Below, piece after piece: positions 26,088 through 35,312 of a stretch of DNA of 64,000 nucleotides (positions are counted from its first letter, which is position 1; each line of letters opens with the position of its first letter). The translations under genes were made by a program, and so were the position numbers. Location: contig NZ_JAEACT010000003.1 of NCBI RefSeq assembly GCF_021432385.1, positions 558,001-622,000 on the forward strand. Reading direction: 5' to 3'. Source of the stretch: Clostridium hydrogenum. GTDB taxonomy: Bacteria > Bacillota > Clostridia > Clostridiales > Clostridiaceae. The notes beneath the pieces are model-generated. The model searched no databases and was not told the origin of the DNA. It was given only the letters and a program-made list of their open reading frames with translations.

Positions 26088-26168
26088 AGAAAACGCTTTC
26101 TATTTTTTTGTTTTTTGTATTGACATTATTATTGGTATATAATAATATATCCTTAGAAAACGTTTTCT
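26088..26168 (+). promoter_or_regulatory. promoter flanked by two cre-like palindromes, for the TSUP gene
   Basis: AGAAAACGCTTTCT (26088-26101) and AGAAAACGTTTTCT (26155-26168) flank a promoter with TTGACA at 26120-26125 and TAATAT at 26143-26148 (17-bp spacer). The sites resemble LacI-family operators such as CcpA cre, though the usual TG start is AG. One site lies upstream and one lies just past the -10, so repression is likely. Confidence 0.6.
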
Positions 26169-26193
26169 GAATTAACTAAGGATGGTGTTTTTT

Positions 26194-26913
26194 ATGCTTG
26201 GATTCATCTCTATTTTGCTTGCCTCAGTTACTCAAGGTATGACTGGTTTTGGATTTGCACTTATAGCAGTTCCTTTACTTTCATTATTCATACCTGAAAT
26301 TAGAAATATTACACCAATTATTGTAATTTATAGTCTTCTAACAAATATTATTATCGCTTATAAAGCTAGGCATTATGTTAATTTTAAAAAAATCATCCCA
26401 TTAATTATTTTTGGCATAGCGGCAACTCCTATTGGAACCCTTATGCTAATATATGTTAAAGTACAACCTTTAAAGATAGTTATAGGGTTAATTGTTACTA
26501 TTACTGCTTTTGCAATGCTCAAAAATTTAAAAATAGAAATAAAAAATGAAAAAATAGCGTATAGTATTGTTGGCATTTTAAGTGGCTTTTTAAATGGAAG
26601 TGCAGGACTCAGTGGACCTCCTGTTGTTTTATTTCTCACAAATCAAAATACAGATAAAGATGTATTTAGATCAAATTTAACTTTCTATGGTATTGCAACA
26701 AATATTTTTGCAATTATCCTCTTTGTTTTAGAGGGGGTTATTAATATTTCAGTTTTACGTTTTACAATATATTATATTCCAGCACTTATAATTGGGGTAT
26801 TTTTAGGAATAAAATTATCAGCTAAAATTAATGAAGTTTTATTTAGAAAACTTACTATTTATTTGATAGGAATATTAGGATTTTATACCGTTATATCTGC
26901 TATTTTAAAATAA
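26194..26913 (+). CDS. TSUP (TauE/SafE-like) membrane transporter
   Basis: The 239-residue protein has eight hydrophobic segments and the TSUP hallmarks: an N-terminal SVTQGMTGFGFALIAVPLL and a second-half GILSGFLNGSAGLSGPPVVLF. The family moves sulfite, organosulfonates or other anions; the substrate here is unknown. I prefer the ATG at 26194, since AAGGATGGTG lies just before it; the ATG at 26182 lies inside that site. Two cre-like palindromes flank the promoter, hinting at carbon-source control. Confidence 0.85.
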   Translation: MLGFISILLASVTQGMTGFGFALIAVPLLSLFIPEIRNITPIIVIYSLLTNIIIAYKARHYVNFKKIIPLIIFGIAATPIGTLMLIYVKVQPLKIVIGLIVTITAFAMLKNLKIEIKNEKIAYSIVGILSGFLNGSAGLSGPPVVLFLTNQNTDKDVFRSNLTFYGIATNIFAIILFVLEGVINISVLRFTIYYIPALIIGVFLGIKLSAKINEVLFRKLTIYLIGILGFYTVISAILK

Positions 26914-26917
26914 TGAG

Positions 26918-27128
26918 AAGTTTTTTAACTTTGCCAATTAAGGCATATTAAAGAAAACAGCAAGTCCAACTTTCGGCTATTTTTGTGTAATGCTTCGTCA
27001 CTATAGCACGCTAAGACAACCAGTATTAACATGCTACAGTTCCTTGCATTACACAAAACTATCTCTTAATTTCGACTTATTATTTTTTTTAATATGCCTA
27101 AAACGCATAACATCAAAGTTAAAAACTT
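26918..27128. repeat. giant hairpin M between convergent genes
   Basis: Arms AAGTTTTTTAACTTTG, AAGGCATATTAAA and TTTTGTGTAATGC pair with CAAAGTTAAAAACTT, TTTAATATGCCT and GCATTACACAAAA. The apex holds ATAGCACGCTAAGAC and CAGTATTAACATGCTAC. It begins five bases after the TSUP stop. Its sequence is unrelated to L and N, but size and placement are the same. Confidence 0.8.
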
Positions 27129-27184
27129 TTATTAGTTAATATTTTTTATATCATCAAATTTTCTCATAAGTAATCAACTTAGAT

Positions 27185-30100
27185 TTAAGCAAGTATATCC
27201 CTAAGTTCATCCTCTGTTATTTTTGAGAGTATATTTTTATCGCTATTTTTATCGTTTATTACATCTTCTATTATTTCCTTCTTTTTTTGTTGAAGATCAT
27301 AAATCTTTTCCTCTATAGTTCCTCTTGATATTAGCTTTATAACCTCTACGGTTTTCTTCTGCCCTATTCTGTGAACTCTATCAGAAGCCTGTTCTTCAAC
27401 AGCCGGATTCCACCATGGATCAAAGTGTATTACCACATCTGCACCTGTAAGATTTAAACCTGTACCTCCAGCTTTAAGTGATATTAGAAACACTTCTCCC
27501 ATGCCTTTATTGAAGTCCGTCACAAGTTCTAATCTATTTTCCATTTTAGTACTTCCATCTAAATACATATATTTTATATTGTCATTTTGAAGCATTTTAG
27601 CTATATCCTTTAGTACTGTAGTAAACTGAGAAAATATTAAGATTCTATGATTATTATTAATACTTTCTTCTAGAATATCCTGAAGTGCTAAAAGTTTCCC
27701 ACTTTCCCCATCATAATTATCAATAAAAGAAGCTGGATTACAACATATCTGGCGCAATCTAGTTAGCAGCGATAATATTTCGAACTTACTATGAAGGAAA
27801 CCATTATCTCTTATAGAACTTTCTATTTCTCTTCTTGTATTAACAAGATAGGATGCATAAACCTTCTTTTGCGCTTCTGTCATATCTACTATAACTTTAT
27901 GTTCTATTTTAGGTGGTAATTCTTTTATTACATCTCTTTTCAATCTCCTTAGGATAAACGGTTGAATATGCTTATTTAGCTCTTTTAAAACTCCCCCATC
28001 TTTATCTTTCACAATTGGGACTTCATATTTTTTCACAAATTTGGAATGACTTAAAAGATAACCAGGCATTATAAAATCAAAAATAGACCATAATTCCGTG
28101 AGTGAATTTTCCATAGGTGTTCCTGTAATTGCAAAGTAATTGCCAGCTTTTATCTTTTTTACCGACCTAGCATTTATAGAATTAGGATTTTTTATTTGCT
28201 GAGCCTCATCTAAAAAGCAATATTTAAAACTTATATTCTTATATTCATCAATATCATGCCTTATAAGTGGATAAGAAGTTAAAATAACATCGTACTCCAA
28301 TGCTGTTTCTAAAAGTTTAATTCTTTCCTGTCTTGTTCCATATACAACTAATACTTTAAGCCTTGGCGAAAATTTTTTAATCTCCTCTCTCCAATTATAA
28401 ACAAGAGAAGTTGGTGAAATTACAATACTCGGAACCCCCTCCTCTATTTCATCAGCTATAAACGCTATGGTTTGGAGCGTTTTTCCAAGTCCCATCTCAT
28501 CTGCAAGTATACCGCCAAAGCCACAAGCTGATAAAGTTTTAAACCACTTGAACCCAACCTTTTGATACTGCCTCATTATTTTACTAAACTCTTTTGGAAT
28601 GCTAATTTTTAATTTTTTCACTTCTTTTACCGAACTTACTACCTTTTTAAATTCGCCACTTCTATCCATAAAACTTAGTTTACCCTCATTAAGTACATTA
28701 TCAACATAAAAGGCATTGTACTTTTTTAATGTAATATTTTCTTTTGAAAGCTCCGAGTAATCTACATCCAAATAATTAAGTAAACTTGCCATATCCTTTA
28801 TTTGATCATTATCAAGCGTTACAATACCGCCTTTTTTCAGCTTATAATATTTCTTTTTTAATTTGAGCGCTTCAAATATATTTTTTAATTCTCCACCTTC
28901 AACACCATCTATCTCAAATGAAATTTCAAGTAAATCTTCATCATTAAGTTTAATTCCTCCCTTATAAGCATTAGAAGAATAAACTTTAAAATTTTTAAAA
29001 GTGTTGGAATAAAAAATCTCTGCCATATCTTGAAGCTTTTCAATTCCATTTATTAAAAACTCCATAACTTGTTCATCGGAATTATTTAAATAACTTTCGC
29101 CATAGGTCTGAAAATTATAGTTTTCAAACAACTTACATATATTAATTTCTTTTTTTATATCTCTTACATAAATTTTAGAAGCCTTTTGCACATTTTCTTT
29201 CTTAAGCGGATTAACTATCATGTTATCATAAATAAATTTTATATTTGCAATTACACAGTCATCAAGTTTATCTAAAAAAATTTGTGCATCTAATGGAACT
29301 TGTATAAGTTTATTTTTGAAGTCATCATTAATATCAAGCTTCACATTAAGCTTATTAAGTATTGGTATAACATAAGAAGCAATTTCAGAAGACCAATCTG
29401 CACTTAATTTTATTTTTCCCTTGCCTTTTTCAAGTCCCTCATAAAATGGAATAAATGACTTTTTATATTCTTCATCTATATTATATATATTGCCCTCATA
29501 AAAAATAAAATCGCAGTTATTATCTAAAAAAGTTGGCATATTTCCATCTATTGCTATTTCTATATCTCCGTCATCTTTATTTAAGGTCATTTTTAAATCA
29601 GGAAACATTTGCTTTAACTTTATACTTGAGTATTCTTTTTTATCAATGACAGCATCTAAAGTTCTATTTTTTATTATTTTAAAGAAGCTTCTTACATTTC
29701 CACTTGATAAATACAGCTTTTTCCCATTAATACTTTCAACTATTCCTTCAAAGTTTTCAGTACTATTTATATAAATTTCTTTTATGAAATCAATTAATTT
29801 TTTGTCTTCTTCTTTTATGTAATATTTATTAGCATCATAAGTGAAATTTTTACCATATTCTATTGTCCTATCTCTTTTTATGAGCACACTTAAAAATTGC
29901 TCAAGATCCTTTACTACATATAACTTATCTTCGCCAATTCTAAGTTCAATAGAAGATTTTCTACTAGCTGAAGTAGAAAATTCATATTTCACCTCAATGT
30001 TCAGCGGCTTTCCAGAAATTTTTTCATCTAAAAGAGATTTCTTTAGTACATTTAAAAATTTTTTTGTGGAAACTTCATTTGAATTTTCAATTAAGTTTTC

Positions 30101-30424
30101 TTTATCCCTAGCATATTTTATTAGGGCAGCTGCAATATGATGGCATATTCCATCACTTTTTCGTTTTTTATTTAAATCAGTGCAATTACAATTAACAGAT
30201 ACTATGCCAGTTTTATCATTAAACAATACGAAAACTTCATAATTATCACCATTATTTTCTGCTACCTCAGCATTTATGTTTATAAAATTAGCATTATAAA
30301 GTGAATTGAAGGTCTTTTTTATTTGAACATTATGTACCCTATCACTTTCACAATATTTAATTCCTTTTTTATAACACTCTTCACTGGCCCAGTACTTTAC
30401 AGTAACCTCACTTACGTCGAACAA
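27185..30424 (-). CDS. SNF2-family helicase with N-terminal SWIM zinc finger
   Basis: The 1079-residue protein starts with a SWIM-type CxC..CxH motif (VNCNCTDLNKK..CHHIAA, residues about 76-95). A long SNF2_assoc middle part follows, then the SNF2 ATPase (from about residue 620): motif I ADEMGLGKT, motif II DEAQ, motif III ITGTPMENS, and C-terminal helicase motifs (FSQFTTVL, SLKAGGTGLNLT, DRVHRIGQ). It is a double-stranded DNA translocase of unknown bacterial role, probably in transcription or repair. It starts 12 bp after the uracil glycosylase gene, so the two form an operon. Confidence 0.92.
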   Translation of the reverse strand: MFDVSEVTVKYWASEECYKKGIKYCESDRVHNVQIKKTFNSLYNANFININAEVAENNGDNYEVFVLFNDKTGIVSVNCNCTDLNKKRKSDGICHHIAAALIKYARDKENLIENSNEVSTKKFLNVLKKSLLDEKISGKPLNIEVKYEFSTSASRKSSIELRIGEDKLYVVKDLEQFLSVLIKRDRTIEYGKNFTYDANKYYIKEEDKKLIDFIKEIYINSTENFEGIVESINGKKLYLSSGNVRSFFKIIKNRTLDAVIDKKEYSSIKLKQMFPDLKMTLNKDDGDIEIAIDGNMPTFLDNNCDFIFYEGNIYNIDEEYKKSFIPFYEGLEKGKGKIKLSADWSSEIASYVIPILNKLNVKLDINDDFKNKLIQVPLDAQIFLDKLDDCVIANIKFIYDNMIVNPLKKENVQKASKIYVRDIKKEINICKLFENYNFQTYGESYLNNSDEQVMEFLINGIEKLQDMAEIFYSNTFKNFKVYSSNAYKGGIKLNDEDLLEISFEIDGVEGGELKNIFEALKLKKKYYKLKKGGIVTLDNDQIKDMASLLNYLDVDYSELSKENITLKKYNAFYVDNVLNEGKLSFMDRSGEFKKVVSSVKEVKKLKISIPKEFSKIMRQYQKVGFKWFKTLSACGFGGILADEMGLGKTLQTIAFIADEIEEGVPSIVISPTSLVYNWREEIKKFSPRLKVLVVYGTRQERIKLLETALEYDVILTSYPLIRHDIDEYKNISFKYCFLDEAQQIKNPNSINARSVKKIKAGNYFAITGTPMENSLTELWSIFDFIMPGYLLSHSKFVKKYEVPIVKDKDGGVLKELNKHIQPFILRRLKRDVIKELPPKIEHKVIVDMTEAQKKVYASYLVNTRREIESSIRDNGFLHSKFEILSLLTRLRQICCNPASFIDNYDGESGKLLALQDILEESINNNHRILIFSQFTTVLKDIAKMLQNDNIKYMYLDGSTKMENRLELVTDFNKGMGEVFLISLKAGGTGLNLTGADVVIHFDPWWNPAVEEQASDRVHRIGQKKTVEVIKLISRGTIEEKIYDLQQKKKEIIEDVINDKNSDKNILSKITEDELRDILA

Positions 30425-30435
30425 TAGAAATCACC

Positions 30436-31080
30436 TCATACCTCATCATACTTAATTTTAATTTTCTTCAAATCTTCCCAAAAAAGCTTTTTCTTGCTTT
30501 CATCCCTGAAAAGTGCTGCTGGATGAAAGGTTGACATCATATATAAATTATTAATTTTTATCCATTTACCTCTATCTCTTGTTATTCTCATTTCCCCGCT
30601 TTGAACTGCACTTTTCCACTCATCCTCAATTGCCGCGCCTTCATATTTATTTTCAAGTAAATTTGGAGAAAGCTTTGATATTGCAGGCTCCATAATGAAT
30701 TTCATAGCCGTTGCCCCTAAGCAAACTACAATTTTAGGCTTTACTAACGCAAATTGATTTCTAAGATATCCAATACATGCTCGTGCTTCATCTTCATAAG
30801 GAGTTCTGTTTTTTTCCGGTCTGCATTTACACACATTAGCTATATAATAGTCTCTATCTCTTGTGAGTCCTAATGCTTCAAGACCTTTAGTTAAAAGCTG
30901 ACCTGCTCTTCCAACAAAGGGCCTTCCAAGTCTATCTTCATCGGCTCCAGGTGCTTCTCCAACAAACATCAATTTTGCACTAACATTACCTTCTCCAAAA
31001 ACCATATTTATTCTATTATCAGCAAGCTTGCATTTATGGCAATTTGAACACTCATTGTATAATTCTTTCCAAATAAGCAT
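30436..31080 (-). CDS. family 4 uracil-DNA glycosylase (iron-sulfur)
   Basis: The 214-residue protein matches UDG family 4. It has Cys14-x2-Cys17 (CHKC), active-site GEAPGADEDRLGRPFVGRAG (residues about 44-63), KCRPEKNRTP with the third cluster Cys, ACIGYL with the fourth, and the C-terminal motif STFHPAAL. It removes uracil from DNA. I choose the ATG nine bases after AGGGTG over the upstream GTG (31092), which falls in that site. It is co-transcribed with the SNF2 helicase gene. Confidence 0.92.
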   Translation of the reverse strand: MLIWKELYNECSNCHKCKLADNRINMVFGEGNVSAKLMFVGEAPGADEDRLGRPFVGRAGQLLTKGLEALGLTRDRDYYIANVCKCRPEKNRTPYEDEARACIGYLRNQFALVKPKIVVCLGATAMKFIMEPAISKLSPNLLENKYEGAAIEDEWKSAVQSGEMRITRDRGKWIKINNLYMMSTFHPAALFRDESKKKLFWEDLKKIKIKYDEV

Positions 31081-31296
31081 ACTTTTACACACCCTTTAAA
31101 ATACTATGTAAATTTATATTTAGTATAACACAAATCAGAGTAGAATGACTGTACTTTGTAGTCTTACTGAATTGTAAACGTAATCCCTGTATAGTATAAT
31201 TAAGTTATACATATCATTTTTTCTAATTTACTTTTGTTTTTTCAGTTATATATATTTAAATTATATAATAAACTTTTATCTGGGGGTGGATTTTAA

Positions 31297-32382
31297 ATGA
31301 TAAAAAGAAAAAGGCTTATACTTTGTATTTTTGTTTTCTGTATACTAATATTTATGTTTGGCTGTAAAAATAGCAGCGAAAATTCCATGAAAAAAGGTGA
31401 TGCAGCTTTTAAAGCAAAAAAATATGCAGCTGCTCTAGATTTCTATGTTGAAGCCGAAAATGAAGATCGATCAAATATTAAAATTAAACTTGCAAAATCC
31501 CATACCCTCATATTATTAAGCCGCTATACTGATGCTATTAATGCAGCTAAAAATGCAATAAAGTTAAACCCTAAATCCGGTGAAGCCTTCGCATGTGTAG
31601 GACTAGCTTTATCTAAGCAAAAAAATTATCTTGATGCGCTTAAATATCTTGACCAAGCGCTAAAGCTTAACTATCAAACTGCTGAAGTATATAATGAAAA
31701 AGGATTAGATTTAATAATGTTAAATGACTATTCTCTTGCTATAAACTCTTTAGATAAAGCCATTAAACTAAATCCTAAATATCCTACAGCATTAATTAAC
31801 AAAGCTTCTGCATTAATTTCACTAAATAAGCTTGATGATGCAAACAAGTGCTTTGATGAAGCCATTTCTTTAGATAAAAAAAATGTTCAAGTTTATAATG
31901 AAAAGGGACTTGCTTTAAAGCTTGCTAAAAAATATGATGATGCTATTGCTGCCTTTGACAAAGCAATTTCCATTTCGCCAAAGTCTCCAACTTTATATTA
32001 TAACAAAGGTCTTACTTTATATGACAACGAACAATACGATAAAGCCTTAACAAGTTTTGATAAGGCAATTTCTTTAGACACCAAATATTCTAATGCTTAC
32101 GATGCTAAAGGTCTTACGCTTGCAGCTATAGGAAAAGATACCGACGCAATTAAAGCATATGACCTTGCAATTAAATATAATCCTGATAATAGTTATGCTT
32201 ATAACGACAAAGGTTGTTCCTTAGTAACACTTAACAAGCTGGATGAGGCCATCAAATGCTATGATGCAGCACTTAAACTAGAATCAAATTCAAAGCAGGT
32301 GTATAAGAATAAAGGAATTGCACTTCAAATGGAAGGGAAAAATGCTGAAGCAGATGAATGTTTTGCAAAGGCGGAAAAATAG
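31297..32382 (+). CDS. TPR-repeat lipoprotein
   Basis: The 361-residue protein begins with a basic stretch, a hydrophobic core and a lipobox ending FMFGC (Cys23), so it is a predicted membrane-anchored lipoprotein. About nine tetratricopeptide repeats follow (for example the repeated A-A-x-x-x-x-x-K-A-I-x-L-x-P-K pattern). TPR arrays bind protein partners; none is indicated by context. GGGGGTGG precedes the ATG. Element E begins eight bases after the stop. Confidence 0.88.
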   Translation: MIKRKRLILCIFVFCILIFMFGCKNSSENSMKKGDAAFKAKKYAAALDFYVEAENEDRSNIKIKLAKSHTLILLSRYTDAINAAKNAIKLNPKSGEAFACVGLALSKQKNYLDALKYLDQALKLNYQTAEVYNEKGLDLIMLNDYSLAINSLDKAIKLNPKYPTALINKASALISLNKLDDANKCFDEAISLDKKNVQVYNEKGLALKLAKKYDDAIAAFDKAISISPKSPTLYYNKGLTLYDNEQYDKALTSFDKAISLDTKYSNAYDAKGLTLAAIGKDTDAIKAYDLAIKYNPDNSYAYNDKGCSLVTLNKLDEAIKCYDAALKLESNSKQVYKNKGIALQMEGKNAEADECFAKAEK

Positions 32383-32389
32383 ACTTGAA

Positions 32390-32610
32390 ACAGAGTACGG
32401 AGTACAGAGTACAAAGTACAGTGAAGGATGATTTTCTGTAGCAAAGCTACAGAAAATCTTAAAACTTATTCTTGATTGCTTACGCAATCGTGTTATTACT
32501 GTTGTCAGCAAAGCTGACAATAGTTAAGTTTAAGATTTACCTGACGCAAGGAAAGGTAAGTCATCCATCACTCTACTCTCTACTCTGAATAATGGTTCGC
32601 AATATTTAAA
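32390..32610. repeat. modular hairpin-core element, copy E
   Basis: AGAGTAC-type tandem motifs begin within eight bases of the TPR gene stop. The core is in reverse order: H4 GATTTTCTGTAGC/GCTACAGAAAATC, H3 GATTGCTTACGCAATC, H2 TTGTCAGCAAAGCTGACAA, H1 GATTTACCT/AGGTAAGTC. The right end is GAATAATGGTTCGCAATATTT; the left outer end is missing. Confidence 0.8.
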
Positions 32611-32654
32611 CCTTGTGTATAAAATAATTTTGTGTGACAGCCCCATTTAATTAC

Positions 32655-33128
32655 TTAAAGGTTACCCTTATTCACTATTTTAATTACTTTTTCTAATTCA
32701 TTATAAAGTTTTATTTTCATTTCTCTTAATTCAGTTTCTGTTGGAATTGCTTCTTTAGCATATAGCAATTTTTTATCAACACGGTGAACTGGTCCTTTCA
32801 CAGGCGCATCATTTTTTCTTCTAGGAAATATATGCCAATGCATATGTACATCATCATTTCCAAGCATTTCGTAATTTAATTTATCTGGCTCAAAGGCATT
32901 ATACACAGCTTCTGACACTTTGCTCATTTCAGCTAAAAACTTAATTTTAAAATTTTCATCTAGAAAGTGTAATTCTGTTTTATGTTCCTTACACAAAAAT
33001 AAAGTATATCCTTTAAAATATTGGTAATCTCCTATTACTACATATCCTGTTTCCAATTCTGCAACAAAATGAGGTTCTATTCCTTGTTTAATCATATTAA
33101 TTCTTTCGCATATTAAACAATTTTCCAA
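32655..33128 (-). CDS. HIT-family hydrolase
   Basis: The 157-residue protein has the histidine-triad region near residue 98 (HMHWHIFPRR, HxHxH with an FPR continuation) and an N-terminal CLICERI. HIT proteins hydrolyse nucleotidyl phosphates such as Ap4A or AMP-lysine. Its start codon abuts the stop of the HExxH gene (TTAATGG overlap), so the two are translated together. Confidence 0.85.
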   Translation of the reverse strand: MENCLICERINMIKQGIEPHFVAELETGYVVIGDYQYFKGYTLFLCKEHKTELHFLDENFKIKFLAEMSKVSEAVYNAFEPDKLNYEMLGNDDVHMHWHIFPRRKNDAPVKGPVHRVDKKLLYAKEAIPTETELREMKIKLYNELEKVIKIVNKGNL

Positions 33129-33584
33129 TTAATTTTCCCCCTTTAGTAGCTCCTTATCCACCTGCTTTTGAACTCTTCCAAATGAAATTTCTTTATTTTC
33201 ACCACCTAAAGTTAAAAAACTTTTTGCCAAATCTTCAACTGTAGGCTCTAGTACTTGCATAAATTGAGTATATGCAAAATCAAATTTAGGATCATTCTCA
33301 TCTTGTCCAAAAACAGAATATATAAGTTGTTCAATCATTTGATCCATTCCCCATACTTTTAGGTGAAGTAATTCATGTATAATTAATGCTTCTAAATTAT
33401 CTTGCTTAGGATTCTGAATGTTTATCAGTAATATTGCCTTTCTATCTGTCATATCAATCTTAATATCACCAGTCTTACGCCATTCGGTTTTGACAGTTTC
33501 ATATTTAATATCCCAATCTTTTAACCTTAAAATCTCTTGCCACTTTCTTAAGTAAGTTTCTATTAATTTTTCATCAAATTTCAA
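33129..33584 (-). CDS. HExxH-motif protein of unknown function (SprT/ImmA-like fold suspected)
   Basis: The 151-residue soluble protein has IIHELLHLKVWGM with His70 and His74 as a possible zinc-binding HExxH. No signal peptide is present, so it works in the cytoplasm. I cannot assign a named family with confidence; small SprT-like or ImmA-like metallopeptidase domains look similar around this motif. It is coupled with the HIT gene. Confidence 0.6.
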   Translation of the reverse strand: MKFDEKLIETYLRKWQEILRLKDWDIKYETVKTEWRKTGDIKIDMTDRKAILLINIQNPKQDNLEALIIHELLHLKVWGMDQMIEQLIYSVFGQDENDPKFDFAYTQFMQVLEPTVEDLAKSFLTLGGENKEISFGRVQKQVDKELLKGEN

Positions 33585-33611
33585 TTATAATCACATCCTT
33601 TTTTAATTTTA

Positions 33612-33661
33612 GGCTATGTTTTAAATAAGTGTTGATTTTGACACTTATTTAAAACATAGCC
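33612..33661. terminator. repeated terminator-like palindrome, copy S2
   Basis: GGCTATGTTTTAAATAAGTG pairs perfectly with its complement around TTGATTTTGA and lies downstream of the LRR remnant. It is followed by TAATTTTAT on the plus strand and AAAATTAAAA on the other. Confidence 0.65.
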
Positions 33662-33692
33662 TAATTTTATATCTAAAACTTTCAAACTCTTA

Positions 33693-34484
33693 TTAATACT
33701 CTATATTACAATTAGGCAACCAACCTTTTAATGAGGCTATATCTGCTGCTGTTGTTTTATTCTTTCCTAAATAAAGCAGCTTTAGATTATTGAGATTTTT
33801 TAACGGTTCTAGGTTGCTTATTGGGTTATCATATATAGAAAGTTCCTTCAAATTTGTTAGATTCTTTATTGGAGAAATATCAGTTATTTGATTGCCCGTT
33901 AAACAAAGGTTTTGTAAATTAGTAAGATTTTTTATTGGAGTTATATCTGTTATACTATTATTATTTAAATAAAGCGTCTGCAAATTAACTAGATTTTCAA
34001 TACCACTAATATCTGATATACCACAGCTCCTTAAGCCGAGATCAGTTATTTTATCTAATTCACTTTTATAAATGGGGTCATAATAACTTTTATCTAGCAT
34101 AGTTCTTATTGCATAATTCAGTCTATAATTTTTTAATACCACAGTCTTTTCTTCATATTGTTTAACTTTAAAATTAAAACTTTCTTCTTTTTTTAGTGCT
34201 TTATTAGTATTTGAGTATATTTGATTAGTTACTAATAAAGTGTATTCCATGCCTGCTTCATAACCACCATCAGGCGGAAGAACTTCAAGCAGATTGTCTT
34301 TCATACCTGCAAGTAACTCTATATCTAATGTATTACCATTCTTATCCTTAACAATAATACTATTCTTACTTAATTTGTTATAATTTATTGACTGATTAAA
34401 TTTGATTTCCCAAACTTTGTTTCCGTATACATCTTTAGTATCATCATAAGCAGCATATACTTTACTTTTTGAAAGAATTACCAA
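33693..34484 (-). pseudogene. leucine-rich-repeat surface protein, 5' end damaged
   Basis: The surviving 263 codons encode an SbsA-like Ig domain (about residues 10-110) followed by five or six internalin-type 22-residue LRRs (LTNLQNLCLTGNQITDISPIKN pattern, cut to the core LxNLxxLxLxxNxIxDIxP). The in-frame upstream sequence codes for a signal-peptide-like LFIILVILSKSKVYA, but it lacks a start codon and ribosome binding site. An ATG in the next frame (around 34509) suggests a frameshift. The intact protein would have been exported to the cell surface. Confidence 0.6.
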
Positions 34485-34768
34485 AATAATAAATAAACAT
34501 AATCATTACAATTAGTCCAATACTGACTATAGTATGCTAATAACATAGTAGTAGCAGTAACTGTACACCTATTATCTGTATTATAATCATAATTAGGTAA
34601 TTTATTTTTTAATGTATATATTTCGTCATAAAATTTTCAGCATAATTTTTTACACCATAATAGTTTTATGTAACATCTTTATACATAATAATACATTAAA
34701 TAAAATTTTATATCAACAAGTTAAATATTATATTATTTTAAAGGAGCAGATTTATAAAAAAACTTGTA

Positions 34769-34897
34769 ATGAAAACTAAAATCTTTTCTTTATTTACTTT
34801 AATTTTAAGTTTAGGTTTATTGACCACTCCTATTACTATAGAAGCAGAATCCAGAAATGGACATAGATGTTCCGCAGGATCGTCAGAGTACTTTTGA
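34769..34897 (+). pseudogene. N-terminal fragment of a secreted protein fused to transposase remnant
   Basis: AAGGAG lies well upstream of this ATG. The first 28 codons give a clear signal peptide (MKTKIFSLFTLILSLG then TTPITIEAES). The frame then runs into IS256-derived DNA and stops after 42 codons. The original mature protein is lost; the junction is at about 34855. Confidence 0.5.
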
Positions 34898-35153
34898 ACC
34901 TCATGTAGTAAAAAAACGTCAAAAAGATATTTCAGCAATTGATGATAAGATTATTTCTATGTATGCCAAAGGCATGACAACCAGGCAGATATCAGAAACC
35001 ATTGAAGATATTTATGGCTTTGAGGTAATTGAAGGAATGATTTCTGACATTACCGACCGATTATTGCCAGAGATTGAAGAATGGCAGGATAAATATCCTA
35101 ACGCAATGAAAAGCTGGGAAACAAACTGGGATGCTATAAGTCCAATTTTTTAA
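34857..35153 (+). pseudogene. IS256-family transposase remnant (internally deleted)
   Basis: The 98 codons start inside the transposase N-terminal half (DVPQDRQSTFEPHVVKKRQ, then IISMYAKGMTTRQISETI and ITDRLLPEIEEW). They jump to the C-terminal block YPNAMKSWETNWDAISPIF. The DDE catalytic core between them is gone, so the element is dead. No intact terminal repeats were found. Confidence 0.75.
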
Positions 35154-35312
35154 TTATATATTAAAAACAAGGTAAGAAGTCACTTCTGTGGCTATCCTAC
35201 CTTCAAATCATTATCATAGAAAGTCAATTTACAGAGAAAATTTCACACCCTCAATTTTTAGTACAACATCTTCTTAATCATATAGCTTTCAATGCCTATT
35301 ACTAAAATTCAA

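Noticed and set aside
26088..26110. AGAAAACGCTTTCT plus T run as a terminator
   Set aside because: The stem is short, the same palindrome recurs past the promoter, and a two-operator layout explains both.
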